Of a DNA stretch of 40,685 nt, positions 6,422-14,570 are shown piece by piece (the first letter of the stretch is position 1; every line of letters starts with the position of its first letter). The position numbers and the translations under genes are program-made. The notes below the pieces were generated by a model. The model was given only the letters and a program-made list of their open reading frames with translations, did not search any database and was not told the DNA's origin. This stretch comes from Patescibacteria group bacterium (GTDB taxonomy: Bacteria; Patescibacteriota; Patescibacteriia; 2-12-FULL-60-25). The DNA lies in NCBI GenBank assembly GCA_028715505.1, contig JAQURS010000009.1, positions 1 to 40,685 on the forward strand, written 5' to 3'.

Positions 6422-6907
6422 ATGAACAACACGATCGACATCACCGCCCTGAAAGCCAAGATCGCTTCCGCTAAGCAGTTCAACCTCCGTTACGGCCTTG
6501 AACGATACAACGAGGCCAGAATATCCAACGTTCTCGAAGGGTTGGACATCGAATCTCGGATCAAGCTGGCGGCTGAAATGCTTCAAGTCTGGATTGAGGG
6601 AACCAATGAGCAGTTTACAGATGTATTCGGTTCAGACATGTTGCGATGGCGCAAAACCGACAAAGTCTCGATTACCCTCACGATATACGGAAATCAACTT
6701 CGCGTTTGGGACTTTCCGAGGCCGCGCGAATCATTTAGGAACGACCACGTCGATAGCTGCGGGCAGGGTTTCATTTTCGAAGTCAAAGGCGACCCAGAAC
6801 TGCTGCAAAAATGCCTGGCTGCCTTCCTGGATGCAACCAACCTCAAGGAGAAGTTGGGCATCAATGGCGCCCGTATCTTCGGTGCCCGCTATGACGAAGT
6901 AATCTGA
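6422..6907 (+). CDS. Hypothetical protein (161 aa)
   Basis: It starts MNNTIDITALKAKIASAKQF after GAGGAAACC. The protein is soluble, with no signal peptide, membrane segment or Cys cluster. The N-terminal half looks helical (LEGLDIESRIKLAAEMLQVW) and the centre looks like beta strands (KVSITLTIYGNQLRVWDFPR). I do not recognise the family. It is divergent from a TrmB regulator and has its own promoter, ribosome site and terminator, so it may be that regulator's target. A frame extended upstream to 6401 exists but lacks a ribosome site. Confidence 0.7.
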   Translation: MNNTIDITALKAKIASAKQFNLRYGLERYNEARISNVLEGLDIESRIKLAAEMLQVWIEGTNEQFTDVFGSDMLRWRKTDKVSITLTIYGNQLRVWDFPRPRESFRNDHVDSCGQGFIFEVKGDPELLQKCLAAFLDATNLKEKLGINGARIFGARYDEVI

Positions 6908-6994
6908 TTCTCCCCTCCCCGTCGGGACACAATAGACGGGAACCTCTTTTATCCCATCAAGCGATTGGTGGAATGAAAAAGATAAACCCCATGT

Positions 6995-7013
6995 CGCCGC
7001 AAGGCGTTTTTTT
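6995..7013 (+). terminator. Terminator downstream of the 6422 gene
   Basis: CGCC-GCAA-GGCG with a GNRA tetraloop, then TTTTTTT. It lies about 90 nt after the stop codon; nothing else is seen in 6908-6994. Confidence 0.75.
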
Positions 7014-7023
7014 AATCGGGTTT

Positions 7024-7060
7024 AAAAAAATAGCACCCTAGAGGCGAGCGCCTTGGGTGC
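7024..7060 (-). terminator. Terminator of the 7075 gene
   Basis: On the minus strand GCACCC ... GGGTGC encloses a small inner GGCG/CGCC stem and is followed by TATTTTTTT. Confidence 0.8.
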
Positions 7061-7074
7061 CAAAGCCGTGGGAA

Positions 7075-7419
7075 TCAAGCGGGGTACTTGAGGGCATAAG
7101 CCTCGCTGAAGTACCTGCAAAACTCCATAGTGGTGCACATGATGCCGTGCAAGTTGATCCGATGTTGGTCACGCAGCCTGGCGAGCAAATCCTTGAAATG
7201 CTTTTCAGCCAACTGATAGTTCTGATGATCCGTGTAAGCCTTCCTGCGATCAGGCGTCGGGAGCTTCAGGTAACCCGGAGTAACCTGTTTATTGAAGTGC
7301 TCCGACATGGCGAACAGCTGGCCCAGCAAGGCGGCGGCTTCGGGAGCGCACTTCTCGCGAGCAGGGAGCTTGGAAACGAGAATGTCCCTGATGACAGATT
7401 TGTTTGTCGAGAGAGCCAT
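7075..7419 (-). CDS. Hypothetical protein (114 aa)
   Basis: It starts MALSTNKSVIRDILVSKLPA after a textbook GGAGGTGAG site. The protein looks mostly helical and soluble (AAALLGQLFAMSEHFNKQ, LAEKHFKDLLARLRDQHRIN) and contains two Cys near the C-terminus (GIMCTTMEFCRYFSEAY). I do not recognise the family. It has a separate terminator, so it is probably monocistronic. It is the last of a run of minus-strand orphan genes (9692 down to 7075). Confidence 0.7.
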   Translation of the reverse strand: MALSTNKSVIRDILVSKLPAREKCAPEAAALLGQLFAMSEHFNKQVTPGYLKLPTPDRRKAYTDHQNYQLAEKHFKDLLARLRDQHRINLHGIMCTTMEFCRYFSEAYALKYPA

Positions 7420-7500
7420 GGCTCACCTCCTATTTCCGATTGTTTTACCCGCTGATTACTTCTCATAAAATTACCGGCTTGTCAACCGTTGCAGTCAAAT

Positions 7501-7549
7501 AAAAAAACAGCCTAAGTCAGGCTGCCGCGTCATGCGCAGACCGCGCATG
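7501..7549 (-). terminator. Double hairpin terminator of the ATP-grasp gene
   Basis: Reading on the minus strand, CATGCGC-GGTCT-GCGCATG (7531-7549) is followed by CAGCCT-GACTT-AGGCTG and a run of seven T (7501-7524). The second hairpin is the classical terminator; the first is a strong extra stem 11 bp after the stop codon. Confidence 0.85.
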
Positions 7550-7561
7550 TCTTGAAGTCAG

Positions 7562-8794
7562 TCACGAAGTGAGGCGTTTCTCGGCCTCAGCCAGCGTCTG
7601 CTCGGCCCGGCGGGAATCGTTGGCGATGGCCATCAATCCCATGCGTCTCAAGGTGGGGTGTGACAAGGCCCCGGTCATGTAAGGAACAACGCCGCACTGC
7701 CTCCTCGGGTTGAAGAGGAGCGAGTTTCCAAGGCGTCCCCGGACGGAGTTGAAAGTCTCGATCCACGGAGCAGGAATCATCGTCTTGGAGGCGATGGCCC
7801 AATCCTTGTAACCCAGGCGCTTAGCCACTCCGAAGGGATAGGTAGCGGCCGTGACGCGCGCGTTGGCTTCGGTCAGGAACACGAGGTTCTTGTCCTCGTG
7901 CCATACGGCGTCAAAACCGATCACTCCATTGTAACCAAGCTCCACGGCGTAACGCGCGAACGGCTCGGCCAAGCGGCGGAGTTTCTCCACGACCGCTCCA
8001 GGAAGAACCCCATCATCCGAGGCGATCACGTCGCCTTGCCGGTCAAACCCATCCATGATCTGGCGTGTGGTGCCCGCGTATACCAGATCGCCGTTCACGA
8101 CACACCATTGGTTTGAAATGGACGTGTGGGGCAGGATCTCGGCTTCGACGATGAGCGGGTGGCGCCGCTGCCGCTCGATGAAGTTCCGGAAATCGTGGGA
8201 GCCGACAATGCCCATGCCCTCCCCGCTAACCAGATCGGTCCGCTTGACTACCACGCCGCTCATGCCCAAATCGCTTGAGTTTTTGCGCACGGCGGCAATC
8301 GCCACGTTCAGCTCAGCCATGCTCCAGTCGGAGCGCAGGAGGGCGTAGGGCGGGAAGCTCCTTTCGAGGCCAAGCTTCTCGGCTATTAGTCGCAGGCAAT
8401 CCTTAAGCCCGATATGGTCCGCGACGTCCGGATCGCAGGAAGCGGTTTGGTCCCAAGTGAGACCGGCTCCTTTGATGAACTCCACCGCCAACTGGGTCGG
8501 ACGGAAAAACATGAGGCGCGCTCCGTGCGCGATCGCTTCGCGCAATTCGGCCATGAGGGCCGGATCATCCCGCAAGCCGGTGAACATGCATTCGTTCGGC
8601 ACGCGAATGACGCGCTCCGGCGCGAGTCCAACTTCCTCGAGCCATGGCAAGCAGGTCAGATCCGTCTGGTTGTTGACGTACACCCGGCCTCCGAGGAGGA
8701 GCGAGCGCTCCAAGTAACGAGCGGCCGGCAGGACTTTGACGTCCTCATATCCCGTGATCTGATGCAGGTGGATGATAGGATCTTTCCCAAACAT
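7562..8794 (-). CDS. ATP-grasp superfamily enzyme with a pre-ATP-grasp domain
   Basis: 410 aa. Residues 1 to about 150 form a Rossmann-like region (MFGKDPIIHLHQITGYEDVK, then LLLGGRVYVNNQTDL). After that come ATP-grasp features: GVVVKRTDLVSGEGMGIVGS (nucleotide-binding strand and glycine-rich loop), LIVEAEIL, GYNGVIGFDAVW, and the metal-binding segment FLTEANARVTAATYPFGVA. ATP-grasp enzymes join a carboxylate to an amine or thiol through an acyl-phosphate. The combination with a pre-ATP-grasp domain recalls peptide ligases, but the substrate is unknown. The start follows AAGGAGT. The promoter at 8827-8855 overlaps the end of the small Cys-rich gene upstream. No other biosynthesis gene is adjacent. 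Confidence 0.7.
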   Translation of the reverse strand: MFGKDPIIHLHQITGYEDVKVLPAARYLERSLLLGGRVYVNNQTDLTCLPWLEEVGLAPERVIRVPNECMFTGLRDDPALMAELREAIAHGARLMFFRPTQLAVEFIKGAGLTWDQTASCDPDVADHIGLKDCLRLIAEKLGLERSFPPYALLRSDWSMAELNVAIAAVRKNSSDLGMSGVVVKRTDLVSGEGMGIVGSHDFRNFIERQRRHPLIVEAEILPHTSISNQWCVVNGDLVYAGTTRQIMDGFDRQGDVIASDDGVLPGAVVEKLRRLAEPFARYAVELGYNGVIGFDAVWHEDKNLVFLTEANARVTAATYPFGVAKRLGYKDWAIASKTMIPAPWIETFNSVRGRLGNSLLFNPRRQCGVVPYMTGALSHPTLRRMGLMAIANDSRRAEQTLAEAEKRLTS

Positions 8795-8826
8795 CGCGCA
8801 CTCCTTCCGAGGTTAGAAGCCGGGCT

Positions 8827-8855
8827 ATGTTAGTGATACCAGCCCTAACCGTCAA
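8827..8855 (-). promoter_or_regulatory. Promoter of the ATP-grasp gene
   Basis: On the minus strand TTGACG (8850-8855), 17 bp, TAACAT (8827-8832). The -35 box lies inside the last codons of the upstream gene. Confidence 0.7.
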
Positions 8856-9045
8856 GCCTTTCTTCATCCACTGCCTTGCCCCCATGCTCCGGGCAAGCCG
8901 GAAGTTCGTTCATGACTCCGTCGGAGTTGATGACCATCCGGCAATCGGTATTGGCATCGCAATCCGTGGCAAAACACTTCTGCTTTCCCTTTTGCGAAGG
9001 AACTTGCACGAGATCATGGCCCGACCTGACAACCTTACCTTTCAT
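8845..9045 (-). CDS. Cys-rich mini-protein (66 aa), possible zinc binder
   Basis: The start at 9045 is set by GGGAGGTAATC just upstream; an in-frame start at 9096 would read through the leader structures. The product begins MKGKVVRSGHDLVQVPSQKG and carries C24, C29 and C35 (KCFATDCDANTDCRM), then C51 and H54 (ACPEHGG). Four Cys plus a His in this layout suggest a small zinc-binding fold, though the spacing is irregular. The CPEHG motif is shared with the double zinc-knuckle protein at 9267-9692 upstream. A promoter at 9183-9211 and a 130-nt structured leader imply regulation before translation. Function unknown; a peptide substrate for the adjacent ATP-grasp enzyme is possible but unproven. 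Confidence 0.65.
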   Translation of the reverse strand: MKGKVVRSGHDLVQVPSQKGKQKCFATDCDANTDCRMVINSDGVMNELPACPEHGGKAVDEERLDG

Positions 9046-9068
9046 GATTACCTCCCTGCCCATAGGCA

Positions 9069-9142
9069 GAAATAAAAATAGCCTCCGGTGAGGCATTTTT
9101 GCAGAAAACTTTCAGCAACCAAACCTCACCCGATCAAGGGGT
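9069..9142 (-). promoter_or_regulatory. Probable transcription attenuator in the leader of the Cys-rich gene
   Basis: On the minus strand the leader holds a terminator-like hairpin, GCCTC-ACCG-GAGGC then TATTTTTATTT (9094-9081), ahead of the ribosome site. Its left arm CCTCACC (9093-9087) is also fully complementary to GGTGAGG at 9130-9124. That rival 7-bp helix (8 with a G-U pair) would enclose an inner UUGC/GCAA hairpin and abolish the terminator. A third helix, ACCC/GGGT near 9142-9127, would block the rival. Three mutually exclusive helices are what a riboswitch or attenuator looks like. No known ligand class is recognised. Confidence 0.5.
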
Positions 9143-9182
9143 AAAGAAGGCAAAGCTAAATGAGTTATTCCGCATGTAACCA

Positions 9183-9211
9183 ATATTAAGCTTTGTTATT
9201 TTAATCGTCAA
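9183..9211 (-). promoter_or_regulatory. Promoter of the Cys-rich mini-protein gene
   Basis: On the minus strand TTGACG (9206-9211), 17 bp, TAATAT (9183-9188). Transcription would begin near 9176, leaving a leader of about 130 nt. Confidence 0.75.
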
Positions 9212-9230
9212 GCACCAAGAAACACCTAAC

Positions 9231-9250
9231 AAAAAAGCATCTTGCGATGC
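9231..9250 (-). terminator. Terminator of the zinc-knuckle gene
   Basis: On the minus strand GCATC-GCAA-GATGC followed by TTTTTT, 16 bp after the stop codon. Confidence 0.85.
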
Positions 9251-9266
9251 CAGGAGGACAGAGATA

Positions 9267-9692
9267 TCAGAGGGCCTCGCGGATGCTTAGCGGCAGCTTG
9301 CGTCCGCATTCTCCGCAAAAAGAGCTCTCGCCCTGATCGCCATGCTCGGGACAAAAGTGCGCTGCCACGGGGAGCCGTATGACCGGCAAGTCGGGTGAAG
9401 GCTGGCCACAATCCGTGCAGTACTTATAATCCCGTCGAGGGCCATGCGTGGGGCAATACTTGAGCTCCCCCTGCTGCATAAGCCAGTAAGGCTTCAAAAC
9501 TGTCAGCTTGCCTTGATGGTCCGGAATTCCCGCCTCGTATTCAAGAAGCGAGGTCACAGCCATCCATACGCTCTCATCGGCTACCTGACAGGCTCCGTGG
9601 GATGTCTGCCCGTCTGGATAAACATATTCCCAACAGATATAAGCGGGATATGCCAAAGTCTGGTCGTCGGCCGTATTAGGTTCGGTTTTCAT
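9267..9692 (-). CDS. Double zinc-ribbon/knuckle protein (141 aa)
   Basis: The C-terminal half has two copies of the same metal site: C80-P-T-H83 with C92-x2-C95, and C114-P-E-H117 with C126-x2-C129. In both, eight residues separate the Cys-x2-His and Cys-x2-Cys pairs. The last part, SSFCGECGRKLPLS, resembles zinc-ribbon ends of RNA- or protein-binding domains. The N-terminal half (about 1-75) has no motif I recognise. The start MKTEPNTADDQTL follows a strong GGAGGACGCG site. A weak promoter (TTGACT, 16 bp, TAGGTT) lies about 35 bp upstream. It is transcribed separately from the Cys-rich gene downstream, which shares its CPEHG motif. Function unknown. Confidence 0.7.
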   Translation of the reverse strand: MKTEPNTADDQTLAYPAYICWEYVYPDGQTSHGACQVADESVWMAVTSLLEYEAGIPDHQGKLTVLKPYWLMQQGELKYCPTHGPRRDYKYCTDCGQPSPDLPVIRLPVAAHFCPEHGDQGESSFCGECGRKLPLSIREAL

Positions 9693-9751
9693 CGCGTCCT
9701 CCTTCGCAAACCAAACCTAGCACTTGGACGCAAAAAGTCAACCTCCAAAGA

Positions 9752-9780
9752 TGGACGATTGCCGAGCTCCATTGTAAGAT
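9752..9780 (+). promoter_or_regulatory. Promoter giving a leaderless rlmI-like mRNA
   Basis: TGGACG (9752-9757), 17 bp, TAAGAT (9775-9780). The ATG starts 6 nt after the -10 box, so transcription should begin on or next to the start codon. Confidence 0.65.
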
Positions 9781-9786
9781 GCCGCC

Positions 9787-10983
9787 ATGAATCAGATTAA
9801 TGAAATTTGGCTAAAGCCAGGCAAGGAAATCCCGATATTAGCCGGTCATCCTTGGATTTTTTCCAACGCAATTGATCGCGATATCCAAGGCGAAAACGGC
9901 CAGATCGTCAAAGTTAAAGATGGTAAGGGACGCGATCTTGGACTCGGAACTTGGAACGGACTGACGTCCATCCGAGTTAGGATGCTGACCCGCGATCAAG
10001 AAGAAAAAATCGACGTTGCTTTCTTTGTCAGTCGGTTTAAAGAACTCGATGGTTTTAAAAAATCGGGTTTGCCAAAGACGACCGGTTATCGCGTAGTCCA
10101 CGCCGAAGCTGATGGCATACCTGGTTTAATCTTGGATCGTTACGACGATGTTTTTGTTTTTCAGCTGCACACGGCCGGCATGGATAAACTCCGCGCCGAA
10201 ATTATTGAGGCTATCAGAAAAACTTTCAAACCGTCGGCCATTATTGAACGTTCAGATCTCGACGTCAGAAAACTTGAAGGTCTGACCAATCAGCCGGTTG
10301 AGATACATCATGGAAAAATTGATGAGCCGGTTGTCTTTCAAGAAAATGGCATTGATTTTTACGCGGATGTTTTGCACGGACAAAAAACCGGATTCTTTTT
10401 GGACCAGCGAGACGCGCGATTGGCCGTCGGTCAACTCGCCAACGGCAAACGCGTCTTAAATCTCTTTGGATATACCGGGGCTTTTTCGGTCCATGCCGCT
10501 TTGGGGGGCGCAATCTTCGTGGCCACGGTCGATGTTTCCCGCCAAGCGCTCGAAACGGCCCAGAAAAATTTTGAGATAAATAAACTCGACCCCGAAGATG
10601 AGAATAAGTTCCTGTTTTTGGAAGCCAACGTCATGGATTTGCTGCGCGATAGGGAAATTCCCGGTTCTCCGTACGATTTAATCGTATGCGACCCGCCGGC
10701 CTTCGCCAAATCGGAAAAGCACATGCCCCAAGCCATCAAAGCTTATACTGATTTAAACGCGGATTGCCTGCAGCAGCTTGGCTCGGGTGGAATTCTCGTC
10801 ACCTCATCCTGCTCAGGCCGGGTCACGCCCGAAGACTTTAGGAACATGCTTAGGCTGGCGGCCGGCCATGCCCAAAAAGACGTCCGCGTTTTGCGATGGA
10901 TTTCCCAACCCATCGACCACGCCGAACGCCTCGCTTTCCCCGAAGGCCGTTATCTCAAAACGGCCGTGCTCGAAGTCATTTAG
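9787..10983 (+). CDS. rlmI: Class I SAM-dependent rRNA (cytosine-C5) methyltransferase, RlmI-like
   Basis: 398 aa with the RlmI layout: a PUA RNA-binding domain (about 1-70; IWLKPGKEIPILAGHPWIFS), a linker domain (about 80-180) and a Rossmann methyltransferase (about 185-398). SAM-binding motif I is VLNLFGYTGAFSVHA (about 223-237). The substrate motif is DPPAFAKS (302-309) and the catalytic Cys segment is TSSCSG (C342). RlmI methylates C1962 of 23S rRNA in E. coli; the same target is likely but not certain. There is no Shine-Dalgarno. The 3' end overlaps the convergent hydrolase gene by 8 bp. Confidence 0.88.
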   Translation: MNQINEIWLKPGKEIPILAGHPWIFSNAIDRDIQGENGQIVKVKDGKGRDLGLGTWNGLTSIRVRMLTRDQEEKIDVAFFVSRFKELDGFKKSGLPKTTGYRVVHAEADGIPGLILDRYDDVFVFQLHTAGMDKLRAEIIEAIRKTFKPSAIIERSDLDVRKLEGLTNQPVEIHHGKIDEPVVFQENGIDFYADVLHGQKTGFFLDQRDARLAVGQLANGKRVLNLFGYTGAFSVHAALGGAIFVATVDVSRQALETAQKNFEINKLDPEDENKFLFLEANVMDLLRDREIPGSPYDLIVCDPPAFAKSEKHMPQAIKAYTDLNADCLQQLGSGGILVTSSCSGRVTPEDFRNMLRLAAGHAQKDVRVLRWISQPIDHAERLAFPEGRYLKTAVLEVI

Positions 10984-11629
10984 CCTTTAATTTCAGAACC
11001 TCGCGCAAAGCGCTTTCGAGTTTGAGAAACTTACCTTCAAGTGGCTTAATATTCTCTTTTAGTTCAGCTGAGAGCGGATCGTCAGCCGCGATGGCCTTTA
11101 AGACACTCTCCAATTTAAATACTCCTTTATATTGGATCAAATGCCCTCCGTCTTTTTCGATGATCAAATCCACGCCCAAGCGGTTGGCTAACCACTCCCC
11201 TTCTCTAAAGGGCACAATGGAATCGTTGTCTCCATGGATAACCGTCCATTGATCCGCCTTGGACTTGATCTCGTCCATGTCGAAATGCATGTCAAAACCC
11301 TTAGAAACCAATTTTAAATGTGGGATGCTGCGGGCAAAACCAGAGACCAGTACTACTCGCGAAAAACTTGGGCCTTTATGATCCTTAAGAGTATATAAGA
11401 TGGTCGGCGTGCCTAAAGAGTGACCTATTAGGATAGTTTTTTTGGGATCCTTGCCTTTAAGTGACTGTTTAAGTTTAGCCACCCATTCATCTTTTTCGGG
11501 ATGGACGGGGTTGGGCATGACGGGGGTCAGGACCTTGTACCCTCGGCTCGCCAGCTCTTTTTTAAGCCAAGGGAACCAGTGGTGCCTGGGACCGGAAAGC
11601 CAACCGTGGATTAAAACCACTTCCTGCAT
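10976..11629 (-). CDS. RBBP9/YdeN-type alpha/beta hydrolase
   Basis: 217 aa. The product begins MQEVVLIHGWLSGPRHHWFP, with the oxyanion HG motif of small alpha/beta hydrolases. The nucleophile elbow is GHSLGT (S71), the acid is D136 in HGDNDSIVP, and the His is H163 in KDGGHL, so the triad is complete. The family includes serine hydrolases with poorly known substrates. The last 40 residues (SAELKENIKPLEGKFLKLES) look like an added coiled coil. The -10 box TAGACT ends 8 nt before the ATG, so the mRNA is close to leaderless. Confidence 0.85.
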   Translation of the reverse strand: MQEVVLIHGWLSGPRHHWFPWLKKELASRGYKVLTPVMPNPVHPEKDEWVAKLKQSLKGKDPKKTILIGHSLGTPTILYTLKDHKGPSFSRVVLVSGFARSIPHLKLVSKGFDMHFDMDEIKSKADQWTVIHGDNDSIVPFREGEWLANRLGVDLIIEKDGGHLIQYKGVFKLESVLKAIAADDPLSAELKENIKPLEGKFLKLESALREVLKLKAK

Positions 11630-11637
11630 ATGGCGGT

Positions 11638-11702
11638 AGTCTAATGCTACCAGGCCAAGCGGTCAAAGCCCGGCTTGACTGGCTGGCGGCGTCTGATACC
11701 GT
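11638..11702. promoter_or_regulatory. Divergent promoters between the hydrolase and slipin genes
   Basis: Minus strand: TTGACC (11661-11666), 17 bp, TAGACT (11638-11643). Plus strand: TTGACT (11675-11680), 16 bp, TACCGT (11697-11702), a poor -10. In both directions the ATG is 8 nt beyond the -10 box and no ribosome site is present. The two -35 boxes are 8 bp apart. Confidence 0.6.
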
Positions 11703-11710
11703 AGTGGCAT

Positions 11711-12457
11711 ATGTATTACTATCTTCTTATCCTGATTGCCGTCATCATTGTGGCGTCCATCCGCCAGGTTAACCAATACGAAAGAGGCGTCAAACTGCGC
11801 CTCGGCCGGTTCGTCCGCCTAATCGACCCGGGCTGGCGCATTGTTTTGCCGGTCATCGAATCGATGCACAAGATCGACATCCGCATCAAAGCCGTGGAAG
11901 TCCCTTACCAAGAGACGATTACCAAAGATAACATCTCATGCAAAATCAACGCAGTCATTTATTACCGGATTGCCGAAGCTGCCAGGGCTTGGCTCGAGGT
12001 TGAAAACGTCATCAACGCCGTTTCGCAACTCGCCCAGACGACGATGCGCAATGTTTGCGGCGAACTTTCGCTGGACGAATTGCTCTCGAATCGAGAGGAA
12101 GCGGCCCAACGTATCAAGAACACCATCGCGACGCACACGGTCGCTTGGGGCGTCGAGGTCGGCAGCGTGGAACTGAAAGATATTTCATTACCCGAAGACA
12201 TGGTGCGCACCATCGCCAAGCAGGCTGAGGCCGAACGCGAGAAGCGCGCCGTCATCATCAAATCCGAAGGTGAGTTAAAGGCTGCGGACAATCTCGCGCA
12301 AGCAGCCACCATCCTTTCCAGCTCGAACGGCGCCTTGCATCTCCGCACCCTGCACACTCTGAACGATCTCTCATCCGACCAATCCAACACGGTCGTGTTT
12401 GCCATTCCGCTCGAAGTGCTCCGCGCTTTTGAGAGGTTCCAGCAACCAAAACCATGA
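11711..12457 (+). CDS. SPFH/band-7 membrane protein (slipin, stomatin-like)
   Basis: 248 aa. One N-terminal membrane segment (MYYYLLILIAVIIVASI) is followed by the SPFH domain (NQYERGVKLRLGRFVRLIDPG, then DIRIKAVEVPYQETITKDN). A helical, Ala/Glu-rich stretch follows (KQAEAEREKRAVIIKSEGEL). This is the slipin-1 pattern, anchored at the inner face of the membrane and thought to organise membrane domains and proteases. The usual NfeD-type partner protease is not adjacent. The 3' end overlaps the next gene by ATGA. Confidence 0.92.
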   Translation: MYYYLLILIAVIIVASIRQVNQYERGVKLRLGRFVRLIDPGWRIVLPVIESMHKIDIRIKAVEVPYQETITKDNISCKINAVIYYRIAEAARAWLEVENVINAVSQLAQTTMRNVCGELSLDELLSNREEAAQRIKNTIATHTVAWGVEVGSVELKDISLPEDMVRTIAKQAEAEREKRAVIIKSEGELKAADNLAQAATILSSSNGALHLRTLHTLNDLSSDQSNTVVFAIPLEVLRAFERFQQPKP

Positions 12458-12687
12458 AGCTCTTAGTTCGCATCGTGCCAAATGCCAAGCAGTCCGAAGC
12501 TGTAGGCTGGGAAGGGCAGACTTTAAAAGTCAGAATCGCGGCTCCGCCGATCGAAGGCCGGGCCAACGAAGAGCTCATCCGGCTCATGGCCGAACTTTGC
12601 GATTGCGCGCCGAGTGAAGTCGAAATCCTAAAAGGCATGGGCAGCAAACAAAAAACCCTGGAAGTCCCTAACCCACCTAAGGTATAA
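12454..12687 (+). CDS. DUF167 (YggU-type) family protein
   Basis: 77 aa with the DUF167 core: MKLLVRIVPNAKQSEAVGWE, then LKVRIAAPPIEGRANEEL, ending in VEILKGMGSKQKTLEV. The pattern P-I-E-G-x-A-N is the family signature. Function is unknown; the fold is a small alpha/beta domain. It overlaps the slipin gene by 4 bp and is probably translationally coupled to it. Confidence 0.92.
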   Translation: MKLLVRIVPNAKQSEAVGWEGQTLKVRIAAPPIEGRANEELIRLMAELCDCAPSEVEILKGMGSKQKTLEVPNPPKV

Positions 12688-12718
12688 TCCTGCTTATTAA
12701 TATTTTTCATAAATTTTT

Positions 12719-12931
12719 ATGAATCCCGAAGCCATGCCACTAGAGGCAGCGCCCGAAACCTTAAAAGAACCTGAACGAAAACCCGATCCAAACGCCCCGA
12801 CCTTAGAAAGCGCGGCTTTGGAACCGGAGACGCTGGAAGAACCTGAGCGGACTTTAGAGGATATACCAACTGTCAGGGATCCTGAGACAACGACCCCAAG
12901 CGGAACACTCAGAAGCCCCGAGTCAAAATAA
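12719..12931 (+). CDS. Low-complexity Pro/Glu-rich small protein (70 aa), uncertain
   Basis: The frame MNPEAMPLEAAPETLKEPER ... TTTPSGTLRSPESK is built from repeated P-E-T-L-(K/E)-E-P-E-R units: ETLKEPERKP, then ETLEEPERTL. It would be an acidic disordered peptide. No Shine-Dalgarno precedes it. TATAAT at 12683-12688 lies 30 bp upstream. It sits 31 bp after the DUF167 stop and could be its cotranscribed tail. Composition alone does not prove translation. Confidence 0.4.
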   Translation: MNPEAMPLEAAPETLKEPERKPDPNAPTLESAALEPETLEEPERTLEDIPTVRDPETTTPSGTLRSPESK

Positions 12932-12960
12932 AAAAAACCCCGTTCAAGCTGAACGAGGTT
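12930..12960 (-). terminator. Terminator of guaB
   Basis: On the minus strand AACCTCGTTCA-GCT-TGAACGGGGTT, an 11-bp stem with one T-G pair, followed by a run of T. Confidence 0.88.
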
Positions 12961-12963
12961 AGG

Positions 12964-14436
<1,473 letters not shown>

Positions 14437-14465
14437 TCACCCCTTTCTTCCGTTAGAGTGGCTAT

Positions 14466-14526
14466 ATTTGACGGGAAACCTGATTAACTGTCAATTCTTG
14501 ACGTTTTACCCGCCAACTCATAGGAT
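14466..14526. promoter_or_regulatory. Back-to-back promoters of guaB and purA
   Basis: guaB (minus): TTGACA (14489-14494), 17 bp, TCAAAT (14466-14471). purA (plus): TTGACG (14498-14503), 17 bp, TAGGAT (14521-14526). The two -35 boxes are only 3 bp apart and form the inverted repeat TGTCAA-TTC-TTGACG. Confidence 0.7.
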
Positions 14527-14570
14527 TAAGCCGGTTCCATAACATTTTACCCAAAGAAAGGGGTGAACCC

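Noticed and set aside
12670-12720. Promoter TATAAT at 12683 as proof of a gene at 12719
   Set aside because: No matching -35 box and no ribosome site; kept only as weak support for a doubtful ORF.
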